Assembly (NCBI RefSeq): GCF_001590785.1
Contig: NZ_LTAO01000001.1
Location: forward strand, 471,956-535,955
Direction: 5' to 3'
DNA length: 64,000 nt
Source: Alkalihalobacillus trypoxylicola
Lineage (GTDB): Bacteria; Bacillota; Bacilli; Bacillales; Bacillaceae_D
Notes under the pieces: model-generated
Told to the model about the DNA's origin: nothing
What the model saw: the letters and a program-made list of their open reading frames with translations, nothing else
Database searches by the model: none
In this document: positions 55,238 through 64,000 of the stretch, in pieces
Layout: each line of letters opens with the position of its first letter
Position numbering within the stretch: the first letter of the stretch is position 1
Program-made: the position numbers and the translations under genes

Positions 55238-56215
55238 TTAGAAATTGACTACTTTATTAACTGTTGCAACGATATCCTTATGATCAGGCAACCAAGAATC
55301 TTCCATTGATGCAAAAGGATAAATAGTATCAGGTGCTGTTACACGAAGAACTGGAGCTTCAAGACTTAAAATTGCTCTCTCTGTTATTTCAGCTACAACA
55401 TTTGCTGCAATTCCAGCTTGTTTTTGCGCTTCTTGAACAACAATTGCACGATTTGTTTTTTCAACAGAAGCAACTATTGTATCAACATCAAGTGGGCTCA
55501 CTGTCATTAAATCGATTACCTCAACATCAATACCGTCTTTTTCTAGCTCTTCAGCTGCTTTTAATGAGGCATGTACCATCGCACCGTAAGTGACAATCGT
55601 TACATCATTACCTTCACGTTTAATATCAGCCTTACCTAACTCAATTGTGTATTCCTCTTCAGGAACCTCTGCACGGAAAGAACGGTATAATTTCATATGC
55701 TCTAAGAAAACAACCGGATCATTGTCACGGATAGAAGAAATTAATAAACCTTTTGCATCATATGGTGTAGAAGGTATAACTACTTTTAACCCTGGAGTTT
55801 GTGCCATTAATCCTTCTAAGCTATCTGCATGCATTTCAGGTGTTTTAACTCCACCACCGAATGGAGCACGAACCGTAATAGGAGTTGTTTGAGTTCCACC
55901 TGAACGATAACGCCAACGACTCATTTGACCCGCAACAGAATCCATTACCTCAAATAAAAATCCAAAGAATTGAATTTCCATAACTGGACGAAATCCTGTA
56001 AGTCCTAATCCGATCGCTAAACCACCAATTCCAGATTCTGCAAGAGGTGTATCGAAAACACGGTCTTCTCCAAACTCTTTTTGTAATCCTTCAGTTGCAC
56101 GGAATACTCCACCATTTTGACCGACATCTTCTCCAAATACTAGAACATCTTCATTTGTTTTAAGCTCATTACGCATTGCATCCGTAATGGCTTGAATCAT
56201 CGTCATTTGCGCCAT
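55238..56215 (-). CDS. pdhB: Pyruvate dehydrogenase E1 beta subunit
   Basis: 325 residues with the transketolase-like pyrimidine-binding domain and C-terminal domain; [22 protein letters not shown] (partly quoted, about residue 25), [14 protein letters not shown] and [11 protein letters not shown] are conserved. With PdhA it decarboxylates pyruvate and acetylates the lipoyl domain. Four bases separate it from pdhA. Confidence 0.97.
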   Translation of the reverse strand: MAQMTMIQAITDAMRNELKTNEDVLVFGEDVGQNGGVFRATEGLQKEFGEDRVFDTPLAESGIGGLAIGLGLTGFRPVMEIQFFGFLFEVMDSVAGQMSRWRYRSGGTQTTPITVRAPFGGGVKTPEMHADSLEGLMAQTPGLKVVIPSTPYDAKGLLISSIRDNDPVVFLEHMKLYRSFRAEVPEEEYTIELGKADIKREGNDVTIVTYGAMVHASLKAAEELEKDGIDVEVIDLMTVSPLDVDTIVASVEKTNRAIVVQEAQKQAGIAANVVAEITERAILSLEAPVLRVTAPDTIYPFASMEDSWLPDHKDIVATVNKVVNF

Positions 56216-56218
56216 TTT

Positions 56219-57313
<1,095 letters not shown>

Positions 57314-57384
57314 CTATCCTTTCTATTCGGAAAAAGTCTTACCTTTTTTCTGCTTTATTAGCTTTAATGAATGTTTCATGTTAA

Positions 57385-57413
57385 CACCTATAAAAAATCC
57401 ATTTTTTATAGTG
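57385..57413 (-). promoter_or_regulatory. Hairpin in the pdhA leader
   Basis: On the minus strand CACTATAAAAAA and TTTTTTATAGGTG form a 12-bp A/U-rich stem with a 4-base loop, about 70 bases before pdhA. If transcription starts at the upstream candidate promoter, it lies in the mRNA leader. Confidence 0.5.
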
Positions 57414-57510
57414 CCCTATTGAACGCTCATTCATTAATATTGACTTTCTTTTCACTTTGATTACATGAAAACTAAACTGTATTAGTCTACCTACAGAAAA
57501 AGTAATACAA

Positions 57511-57539
57511 TTTATCCTATCGACATTAGTCTACATCAA
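57511..57539 (-). promoter_or_regulatory. Candidate sigmaA promoter of pdhABCD
   Basis: TTGATG (57539-57534) and GATAAA (57516-57511) on the minus strand, 17 bases apart, each matching four of six consensus positions. About 200 bases upstream of pdhA. Other AT-rich hexamers nearer the gene could serve instead. Confidence 0.4.
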
Positions 57540-57855
57540 TTGATTGTTTTACGTCAATCCTTTTATCTTATCTCAATATATCTATTGTTTTTTACTTATT
57601 CAATACCCAAAAACGCCCCTCTCTGTGTTATATATTAGAACACCTAAAAGTAATACAGTTTATCATACAAACGTTTACAATTCATTAATTCCCATTATAC
57701 CTATAACCTATATACTCTTAAAACAAACATTATTAAGATTATGGAAAAGCAAAATTTGAATACAATTTATATAAGAAGTTGAAAGACCACTATGGTCATG
57801 ACTATTCACCAGAAAAACTTGTACCCAAAGTCTGGCACACGTGATTCTTCTGGTT

Positions 57856-58218
57856 AAAAGAGATTGCTCTATTTGACTGAAAAGGAAAGATGGAAGGGAC
57901 AGAAGTAAAAGAGAGAAATCTTTTCACCTGTAACCTTCGCTGAATCAGAACAACAGGCAAAAGAAATACTTCTATTCGACCTCATTTGATGTAAAAGCCC
58001 TAAAACGGTCAAAAGAGATTGCTCTATTCACCTTTAAAAAGTGCTTATTCAAAAATAAGGGCATAAGGAAGCCGCCTATTCACCTGTAAAATTCGTTGAA
58101 CCAGAATAACAGGCAAAAGAAACACTTCTATTCGACCTCAGTTAATGTAAAAGCACTAAAAGGGGTAAAAGAGATTGCTCTATTCACCCTAAAAAGTGCT
58201 TATTCAAAAATAAGGGAA
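57856..58218. repeat. Array of seven 52-bp units with a 156-bp higher-order repeat
   Basis: Units start at 57856, 57907, 57959, 58011, 58063, 58115 and 58167, a period of 52 bases (51 once). Each begins with a conserved block of about 22 bases (AAAAGAGATTGCTCTATTCACC and variants). The variable second halves recur every third unit (units 2/5, 3/6, 4/7), so a 156-bp block was duplicated. A looser CTATTCACC at 57801 may be a relic. No coding potential is supported between 57544 and 58520; the array lies between pdhA and ykyA. Confidence 0.82.
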
Positions 58219-58237
58219 AAAAGCATTTTAAATAACG

Positions 58238-58440
58238 AACAGGACCTTCCTTCTACTCAATAGAAGGAAGGTCCCTGTTACAATTAAAGATTCTCCGAAA
58301 AACGTATCCTAGCGGATGATAAAAATCCACGTCCAAATTATGTTTAATAGTCTGGCTCTACCCTTCTGGTTCTGGTGTCGCTGTCTTTGATAAGCAAATA
58401 GAGAGAGCCCCTCATCTATCTATTGGGCACGCACTTAATC
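58238..58440 (-). repeat. Dispersed intergenic repeat, degenerate copy 5
   Basis: The hairpin AACAGGACCTTCCTTCTA with its complement (58238-58279) is followed by GATTCTC, CTAGCGGATGA, ATCCACG, then GAGAGAGCCCC and GGGCACGCACTTAATCATA, in the order of copy 3. The middle is strongly decayed. It occupies most of 58220-58500. Confidence 0.45.
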
Positions 58441-58520
58441 ATAGGTTTGTCCCTATCTTATTTAATCACCCTATTTACTTTATCAAAATATCTTGCTTAT
58501 TTTTTAATTTGTTAAATCTC

Positions 58521-59189
58521 TTAATCATTAGAGTCAACATATGTAACATCTAAATTAGCCGCCTCATAAAAGGCTTGTTTGCTTTGATTATATTGAGTCG
58601 TAAAATCATTGAATTGCTCTTTTAGTTCATTGACCTTTTGGTAAGAGTCATTTACTTCATCAATCTTCGTCTGTAAATCAATTAATTCTAAATCTTCTTC
58701 CTTCAGTAATTGAAATAACTCCCGGTCTAATTGAATCGAATGCGTATAATTTTCAAACAATTGCTGGTAACTTTCGTATCGAGATTCCATTTCATTCGAA
58801 AAGCCTTTAAATAACGATAGAAGCTCCTCATCGTCAAACTCCTCTTGTAGCAACTCAACTTGTTTAAATTCTTCATAACTTGATTCGATGCTTTCTTTTT
58901 CTAAACTTACAGCTTCCTCTCTTTGATCAATAGAAGAAAGGGCTTCATCTGAAAGAACGATAATTTGCTCAAATTCATCTAATCCTAAAGCTATGGCTTC
59001 CTCATAAATTTGATGTTCCTTCTCTTCAGCCTCAACCAAAACGGCTTGCTGCTCTTCAAACGGTTGTTCTAGTTCCACTGCTTTTTCTAAATGATTAAAT
59101 ACATCTTCGGCTGTATTTTGACTACAACCTACAAGTAGAATCATTAAAGCGCTAATAGCCAAAAAATATTGACTCTTGCTCCATCTCAC
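58521..59189 (-). CDS. ykyA: Cell-wall-binding lipoprotein YkyA
   Basis: 222 residues: signal peptide ending in the lipobox LLVGCSQ, then an almost entirely helical, Glu-rich coiled-coil domain (about residues 25-210). Length and position next to pdhA match B. subtilis YkyA. The GTG start follows GGGGGAG. Anchored outside the membrane; exact role unknown. Confidence 0.85.
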   Translation of the reverse strand: MRWSKSQYFLAISALMILLVGCSQNTAEDVFNHLEKAVELEQPFEEQQAVLVEAEEKEHQIYEEAIALGLDEFEQIIVLSDEALSSIDQREEAVSLEKESIESSYEEFKQVELLQEEFDDEELLSLFKGFSNEMESRYESYQQLFENYTHSIQLDRELFQLLKEEDLELIDLQTKIDEVNDSYQKVNELKEQFNDFTTQYNQSKQAFYEAANLDVTYVDSND

Positions 59190-59469
59190 ACTAATCTCCC
59201 CCTATTTCCTTTACATTCACAAGTACCCTTATTAAAAACACTAAAACAAAAAGCTTTATTTATCAACTCTTAACCAACAACTTCCCTAAAAACATATGTG
59301 AATATTTAAAATATATGCGCTTGTCCATCATTTTATAAAAGAGAAAAAGTAAGTTTTTTTTAAAAATTCATCAAAAAAATGGGCATTCATCCAATCTTCA
59401 ACTGTGCAAATGCATAATGTAAATAGTGAGTCGCACTTAGTGTGATGTACCTAAAAGGAGGAATTTACT

Positions 59470-59652
59470 ATGTACGGATACGGTTCAGATTGTTGTTATG
59501 ATCCTTGTGGTTACGGTTATGGTGCTCCAGTTGCTGGATACGGTGGCGGCGGATGTGGAAATAGAGGTTTCGCCTTAATAGTTGTACTATTCATTTTATT
59601 AATCATCGTTGGTGCAGCGTGTTTTAATAAAGGAGATTACAAAGACTGTTAA
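59470..59652 (+). CDS. YjcZ-family small sporulation membrane protein
   Basis: 60 residues: a Gly/Tyr/Cys-rich N-terminus ([16 protein letters not shown]) followed by one membrane helix [19 protein letters not shown] (residues 34-52), which is the YjcZ/tiny-transmembrane signature. AAAAGGAGG lies before the ATG. GCATAATGTA at 59412-59421 fits the -10 pattern of mother-cell sigma factors (gCATAnnnTA) but has no clear -35. Expressed during sporulation in relatives; function unknown. Confidence 0.85.
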   Translation: MYGYGSDCCYDPCGYGYGAPVAGYGGGGCGNRGFALIVVLFILLIIVGAACFNKGDYKDC

Positions 59653-59658
59653 TCACAT

Positions 59659-59691
59659 GAGGGTGGTTTTATTTAAAACCACTCTCTTTTC
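59659..59691 (+). terminator. Terminator after the YjcZ gene
   Basis: GAGGGTGGTTTT (59659-59670) pairs with AAAACCACTCTC (59675-59686), one G-T pair, followed by T4. Confidence 0.8.
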
Positions 59692-59770
59692 GTATGAAAA
59701 AATGAGATTTAGTTTTGACTGTTTGTCCAAAAGCATCTAGAATAAGGATGTACGAAAAGGAGCGATACAT

Positions 59771-60313
59771 ATGATTACGATGAAAGATATTGTTCGTGAA
59801 GGAGATCCCGTATTACGTAAAATAGCAGAAAAGGTTTCCTTACCACTTAGTAAGGAAGATCAGCAAACTCTTGAAGAAATGTTACAGTTCCTAAAAAATA
59901 GTCAGGACCCTGAGCTTGCAGAAAAGTATCAATTAAGAGCTGGAGTAGGAATAGCCGCACCACAAATTGGCATTTCCAAACGAATGTTTGCGATTCATGC
60001 AACGGATGAAAAAGAACAACTATACAGTATGGGACTAGTTAACCCTAAAATAATTAGCCATTCGGTCGAGGAAAATCATCTTGAAGGTGGAGAGGGTTGT
60101 CTCTCTGTTGACCGTGAAGTTCCTGGCATTGTTCCAAGACATTCCAGAATCACTCTTACTGCGACCACTCTTGAGGGTGAAACTGTTACATTAAAACTAA
60201 GAGGCTATATAGCGATTGTCGTTCAGCATGAGCTAGATCACTTAGACGGTATTATGTTTTACGACCGTATTGAAGAATTTCAAGATAAACTGAAAATAGA
60301 GAAAAAGCTTTAA
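59771..60313 (+). CDS. def: Peptide deformylase
   Basis: Removes the formyl group from nascent proteins. 180 residues with all three motifs: [10 protein letters not shown] (about residue 58), EGCLSV (about residue 112) and HELDHLDG (about residue 155), giving the Cys-His-His metal site. The length and the insertion near residue 35 fit the type 2 (Gram-positive) form, B. subtilis YkrB/DefB. AAAAGGAG precedes the ATG. Confidence 0.95.
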   Translation: MITMKDIVREGDPVLRKIAEKVSLPLSKEDQQTLEEMLQFLKNSQDPELAEKYQLRAGVGIAAPQIGISKRMFAIHATDEKEQLYSMGLVNPKIISHSVEENHLEGGEGCLSVDREVPGIVPRHSRITLTATTLEGETVTLKLRGYIAIVVQHELDHLDGIMFYDRIEEFQDKLKIEKKL

Positions 60314-60330
60314 TGGTTCATTAATCTATT

Positions 60331-60359
60331 GCAGCCATCCTGATGATGGTTGTTTTTTC
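60331..60359 (+). terminator. Terminator after def
   Basis: CAGCCATC and GATGGTTG around a 5-base loop, followed by six T residues. Confidence 0.82.
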
Positions 60360-60473
60360 TTGATTCAATGGGTTTCCAATGATTACCTCCACTTTTTAAC
60401 CTTTTCTTACACATACTAAATTTAGAAGTATGAAAAGAATCTTAAATGGGAATGAAAGAAGGAGTGGATTGGA

Positions 60474-60551
60474 ATGTTGAAGAGAATTAGACGAAGACTT
60501 GTCAATGGATGCAAAAATCTCTTACCAAAAAAACGTTTATTAGAAGTTTAA
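60474..60551 (+). CDS. Possible 25-residue cationic peptide
   Basis: ATG with AAGGAG nine bases upstream, reading MLKRIRRRLVNGCKNLLPKK followed by five residues and a stop. Ten of 25 residues are Lys or Arg, and one is Cys. It could fold as an amphipathic helix. It lies between def and rpoY; the strong ribosome binding site is the only real evidence and chance cannot be excluded. Confidence 0.35.
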   Translation: MLKRIRRRLVNGCKNLLPKKRLLEV

Positions 60552-60693
60552 ATCTTGACGTGTTGAAGTTAGTAAGAGCTCAGTTTTAAAGAACTATCTA
60601 TGTTTTATTGGATAAGCGTAAGAAAAACATGAAAAAGAGATAGGATTGTTTTATAATAAAGAAATAACTATCGAAATAAGGAGAGGAAAAATT

Positions 60694-60903
60694 ATGTTAT
60701 TTAAGGTGTTTTTTCAAAAAAAGCCGAACCAAGTGCCTGTTCGTGAACTAACAGACTCCATATATGTTGAAGCAAGTAATGAGGCTGAAGTTCGTAAGAA
60801 GATAGCAGACCGTCAATACAATATTGAATTTATTACAGAAATCTCTGGAGCTCATTTAGAATATGAGCAAGGTAAAGAAGATTTCAAGGTGGAGAGTATT
60901 TAA
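60694..60903 (+). CDS. rpoY: RNA polymerase epsilon subunit RpoY
   Basis: Small RNA polymerase subunit of Firmicutes (YkzG). 69 residues from the ATG at 60694, after AAGGAGAGG, the same length as in B. subtilis; the longer frame from 60646 is not used. [16 protein letters not shown] and [17 protein letters not shown] are diagnostic. It overlaps rnjA by one base (TAATG). Confidence 0.95.
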   Translation: MLFKVFFQKKPNQVPVRELTDSIYVEASNEAEVRKKIADRQYNIEFITEISGAHLEYEQGKEDFKVESI

Positions 60904-62570
60904 TGAAACAAGTTAAAAATAATCAAACAGCAGTATTTGCTCTCGGAGGTCTAGGTGAAATCGGGAAAAATATGTATGCTGTACAATTTCAAGATGAGAT
61001 TATTGTAATAGATGCCGGAATTATGTTTCCAGAGGACGAGCTTCTTGGTATAGATTACGTTATACCTGATTTTACATACCTAAGTAAAAATATTGATAAA
61101 ATCAAAGGTTTATTTATTACACATGGTCACGAAGATCATATTGGTGGCATTCCCTATTTATTACGTGAAGTAAATATACCGATTTATGGTGGTAAATTAG
61201 CACTAGGCCTATTGAGAGGTAAGTTAGAAGAGCACGGTTTATTACGACGTTCTAAATTGATTGAAATACAGGAAGATCAAATTGTGAAATTCACAAAAAC
61301 TTCCGTCTCATTCTTTAGAACGACACATAGTATTCCGGATGCATATGGAATTGTCATTAAAACTCCTCCAGGTAACGTAGTTCATACTGGAGATTTCAAA
61401 TTTGACTTTACACCGGTTGGCGAACCAGCTAATTTAACGAAAATGGCGAAAATCGGTGAAGAAGGTGTTCTCTGTTTATTATCAGATTCCACTAATAGTG
61501 AAATTCCAGAATTTACGATGTCCGAACGAAAAGTTGGAGAAAGCATTGATAATATTTTCCGTAAAGTCGATGGAAGAATTATCTTCGCAACCTTCGCTTC
61601 TAACATTCATCGTCTTCAACAAGTAATTGAATCAGCAGTTACACATAATCGAAAAGTGGCTGTTTTTGGTCGTAGCATGGAATCTGCCATTGCGATTGGA
61701 CAGGAATTAGGTTACATTAAAGCACCTAAACAAACCTTTATTGAGCCATCACAATTAAATAAGTTACCAGATAATCAAATAACGATACTATGTACAGGAA
61801 GCCAAGGAGAGCCAATGGCTGCACTGTCAAGAATTGCCCACGGTACACACCGTCAAATTCAAATTATACCGGGAGATACAGTCGTTTTTTCTTCTTCTCC
61901 TATACCTGGGAACACTGTGAGTGTCGGAAAAACGATCAATCAGTTGTATCGTGCAGGTGCTAATGTTATTCACGGTCCGTTAAATGATATTCATACATCT
62001 GGTCATGGTGGACAAGAAGAACAGAAATTAATGCTTCGTCTCATGAAGCCACAATATTTTCTTCCTATACATGGTGAATATCGCATGTTAAAAATGCACA
62101 TTAAATTAGCAACTGATTGTGGTGTAGAAAAAGAAAATTGCTTTATTATGGATAATGGCGATGTACTTGCTCTTCACCCAGAAGAAGCTGGAGTAGTCGG
62201 GAAAATCCCTTCTGGTTCTGTATATGTTGATGGTAACGGTATAGGTGATATTGGTAACATCGTATTACGAGATCGACGTATCTTATCTGAAGAAGGCCTA
62301 GTGGTGGTGGTTGTTAGCCTAGATATGAAAGAATTCAAAGTAACAGCTGGGCCAGATATTATCTCAAGAGGCTTTGTTTATATGAGAGAATCTAGCGACT
62401 TAATTCATGAAGCACAAAAGCTTCTTGCCGCACACTTAGATAGTGTAATGGAAAAGAAAACCTCACAATGGTCTGAAATTAAAAATGAAATGACAGATTT
62501 ACTTGGTCCCTTCCTCTATGAAAAGACAAAACGTAAGCCAATGATCCTTCCAATCATAATGGAAGTTTAA
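60903..62570 (+). CDS. rnjA: Ribonuclease J1
   Basis: Metallo-beta-lactamase/beta-CASP ribonuclease with 5'-3' exo- and endonuclease activity, central to mRNA decay. 555 residues; [10 protein letters not shown] (about residue 74), later metal His/Asp residues (HTGDFKFD, about residue 162), the beta-CASP domain and [12 protein letters not shown] near residue 368, and a C-terminal dimer domain. Translationally coupled to rpoY. Note that the SR1P partner GapA in B. subtilis stimulates this enzyme. Confidence 0.97.
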   Translation: MKQVKNNQTAVFALGGLGEIGKNMYAVQFQDEIIVIDAGIMFPEDELLGIDYVIPDFTYLSKNIDKIKGLFITHGHEDHIGGIPYLLREVNIPIYGGKLALGLLRGKLEEHGLLRRSKLIEIQEDQIVKFTKTSVSFFRTTHSIPDAYGIVIKTPPGNVVHTGDFKFDFTPVGEPANLTKMAKIGEEGVLCLLSDSTNSEIPEFTMSERKVGESIDNIFRKVDGRIIFATFASNIHRLQQVIESAVTHNRKVAVFGRSMESAIAIGQELGYIKAPKQTFIEPSQLNKLPDNQITILCTGSQGEPMAALSRIAHGTHRQIQIIPGDTVVFSSSPIPGNTVSVGKTINQLYRAGANVIHGPLNDIHTSGHGGQEEQKLMLRLMKPQYFLPIHGEYRMLKMHIKLATDCGVEKENCFIMDNGDVLALHPEEAGVVGKIPSGSVYVDGNGIGDIGNIVLRDRRILSEEGLVVVVVSLDMKEFKVTAGPDIISRGFVYMRESSDLIHEAQKLLAAHLDSVMEKKTSQWSEIKNEMTDLLGPFLYEKTKRKPMILPIIMEV

Positions 62571-62581
62571 GAAGGAATTTA

Positions 62582-62632
62582 AAAACAGCCTTTCGACAAT
62601 GTCTCTACGGACCGTTGATAGGCTGTTTTATA
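62582..62632 (+). terminator. Terminator after rnjA
   Basis: AAAACAGCCT (62582-62591) pairs with AGGCTGTTTT (62620-62629), enclosing a further imperfect stem. Confidence 0.78.
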
Positions 62633-62794
62633 ATACAGAAGTCTATTCTAATAAACTATTAAATTTATCAGAAGTCTTCCTTAAGTGCAATGTTGTGTCC
62701 TATTTGAAGAAAAATTTCATCATTAGCATTTATTATTGTAAGGGTTTACTTATGCAAAAATTTAGTTCATTCGAAATGAAGGAGATGTGATACC

Positions 62795-63094
62795 TTGACT
62801 AATCTTTTATTAATTTTATCAATAGCCATTTTAATTATCGGAGTCATTAGTGGCTTCTTTATGAACAGTTTCTTTGGATGGCTAATTACGACATTAGGAA
62901 GTTTAGCTTTTGCTAGTATCACGCTTGCTCTTATGAAAATCATTCAAAATCAAGAGAAATCTCTGACGCTTCTTCACCAAGTTTTTTCATCAGTTAATCA
63001 ACAAACTGAAGTTTCATTACAGTGCAAAAACTGTAACTATGAATACAGTGACAGCCTTTCTTCATGTCCTAAATGTGGATTTAGAGGAAACTAA
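62795..63094 (+). CDS. Small membrane protein with C-terminal zinc ribbon
   Basis: 99 residues: two hydrophobic helices (about 3-22 and 28-48), a short helical linker and a zinc ribbon with two CxxC pairs (CKNC and CPKC, residues 76-94). Starts at TTG, ten bases after AAGGAG. No family recognised. It follows rnjA after a terminator and has its own terminator. Confidence 0.7.
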   Translation: MTNLLLILSIAILIIGVISGFFMNSFFGWLITTLGSLAFASITLALMKIIQNQEKSLTLLHQVFSSVNQQTEVSLQCKNCNYEYSDSLSSCPKCGFRGN

Positions 63095-63126
63095 AAGTAA
63101 TAAATAAACAGGGAAGATACAAGTAT

Positions 63127-63153
63127 AAGGGGTGCAAATCGCACCTCTTTTTC
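63127..63153 (+). terminator. Terminator after the zinc-ribbon gene
   Basis: AGGGGTGC (63128-63135) pairs with GCACCTCT (63141-63148) with one G-U pair, followed by T5. Confidence 0.78.
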
Positions 63154-64000
63154 TAAAGCTTCCATATTAAGCACATTGACTAATGATTACTCGGTAATGT
63201 ACATTCCTTGAGAATATTGACTTTCCATGAAATTAGCGTTGTGCTATCTCTAACATTGTTTTCTTTAATTTTTTGAAACAATTTCTTGACACTTTCGTCT
63301 TCCTTAGTGTTGAGGAAAGTGTTATAAATATTTTTAGGGTTTGAATAGGGTTGGTTTGGACATTCGACAAGTCCAATCTTTAAAATTATTAATCATATTC
63401 AATTCTCCATTATTTTTATTTCAAAATTCAATTGATTTGTTAGCAACTATTCGTCTCCATGGGTAACATTCATCGAACCCCTATGTTCTATTGATGTGAA
63501 AGGATAAGAGCAACTAGGTACATATGAAGATGCACATTGTTTCTCAGTTAGTAATCGTGACCATAGCATTATGTGTTTTGGAATTTAATATCTTTAACTT
63601 TTTTCAAATCGCGGTCTTTTGTTATGTAATTGAGTGAATTTCATCATTGCTCTATAAACGAATAAAACCGAACGTTTCTTATAAAATTTAAACGTTTGCG
63701 AATTAACTTCTTGATCGAAACGATAGGTAGTGACTCCCAAAGGAGCAGCGCAGTCTGAAGATCCACTCTGACGAAGCTCTGCGTAGTCAGAGTTAGCTGA
63801 AGACAAGCCCTTGGGACAGTCTGAAGATCCACTCTGACGAAGCTCTGCGTAGTCAGAGTTAGCTGAAGACAAGCCCTTGGGAAAGCATCTACCTATAGTG
63901 AAAATCAAAAACCTAACCGCTCGAATTCATTATAAAGATGTATTGAATGTTTGTTAATTAACTTCTAGATTGAAACGGTAGGTAGTTGACTCCCAAAGGA
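63154..64000. other. Non-coding right end of the window
   Basis: No supported gene. An imperfect stem ACACTTTC/GAAAGTGT lies at about 63286-63316. From about 63690 the DNA is repetitive: a block near 63695-63748 recurs, diverged, at 63945-64000 (both end in the string GACTCCCAAAGGA), and between them lies an exact 66-bp tandem duplication. Short open frames on the minus strand over the repeat are repeat by-products. Confidence 0.6.
63751..63882. repeat. Exact 66-bp tandem duplication
   Basis: Units 63751-63816 and 63817-63882 are identical over all 66 bases, from CAGTCTGAAGATCC to CCCTTGGGA. Each contains the inverted repeat ACTCTGAC/GTCAGAGT around 13 bases. The preceding TCCCAAAGG (63734-63742) is a near inverted copy of the closing CCCTTGGGA, so the whole may be one small mobile or structured element. 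Confidence 0.85.

Noticed and set aside
57544..57759. 71-residue frame upstream of pdhA
   Set aside because: Low-complexity AT-rich translation without a ribosome binding site.
57856..58218. CRISPR array
   Set aside because: The conserved block drifts between units, the variable parts are duplicated every third unit, and no cas genes are present; this is a tandem repeat.
63594..63908. 104- and 62-residue frames on the minus strand
   Set aside because: They run through the 66-bp duplication, which is a multiple of three and therefore stays open in frame; no start signal supports them.

Overview
The window is a contiguous piece of a low-GC Bacillaceae chromosome, with no rRNA, tRNA, prophage or insertion sequence recognised. 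Gene content and order follow the Bacillus subtilis pdh - speA - ykt - yla - cta - ylb - dcw segment almost gene for gene, read from right to left here. Spore genes (spoVD, gerR, ylbJ, ylbD, ricF, csfG, a YjcZ-type peptide) indicate an endospore former. Several exported proteins carry long runs of Glu/Asp (PBP2B tail, the polysaccharide deacetylase linker, the YlbC N-terminus), which is typical of alkaliphilic or halotolerant Bacillaceae; that lifestyle is an inference.

Layout. 1-11.0 kb: the division and cell-wall cluster on the minus strand (mraZ, rsmH, ftsL, pbpB, spoVD, murE, murF, mraY, start of murD), headed by a likely MraZ autoregulatory operator of five GTGG-type boxes. 11.1-29.3 kb: bshC and the ylb block (panE, ylbP, gerR, rpmF-ylbN, tmcAL, ylbL-ylbK, ylbJ, coaD, rsmD, the sporulation RNA csfG, ylbG, ricF, ylbE, ylbD, ylbC, ylbA) with a few inserted genes (an MFS transporter, an ATP-grasp protein, a conserved unknown). 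29.3-37 kb: the caa3 oxidase genes ctaCDEF with ctaB, divergent from ctaA, plus a DUF420/CtaM assembly factor; ctaG is not present. 37-47.5 kb: ylaN, glutaminase, ylaL, PhoH-like ylaK, ylaI, ylaH, typA/bipA, ylaF, a 3-hydroxyisobutyrate-dehydrogenase-type enzyme, an inositol monophosphatase, and the ykt genes. 47.6-57.3 kb: speA, a homologue of the dual-function RNA peptide SR1P, a polysaccharide deacetylase, an aromatic-acid-exporter-type membrane protein, a small lipoprotein and the pyruvate dehydrogenase operon pdhABCD. 58.5-63.1 kb: ykyA, a YjcZ peptide, peptide deformylase, rpoY-rnjA and a small membrane zinc-ribbon protein.

How the genes fit together. The left part makes peptidoglycan precursors and the septal transpeptidases; the middle assembles the haem-A terminal oxidase; the right part feeds acetyl-CoA into metabolism and contains RNA polymerase epsilon and RNase J1. 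Many starts were moved inward from the longest open frame because a good ribosome binding site and family alignment support a later codon.

The most interesting non-coding features are: (i) csfG with a sigmaF/sigmaG-type promoter; (ii) the SR1P locus with a cre-like site; (iii) a dispersed repeat of about 125 bp in at least five copies of varying preservation, some lying where B. subtilis gene order is broken; (iv) a 52-bp-period array with a 156-bp higher-order repeat upstream of pdhA; (v) an exact 66-bp tandem duplication inside a larger repeat at the right edge. No clearly novel enzymatic or defence system was found.
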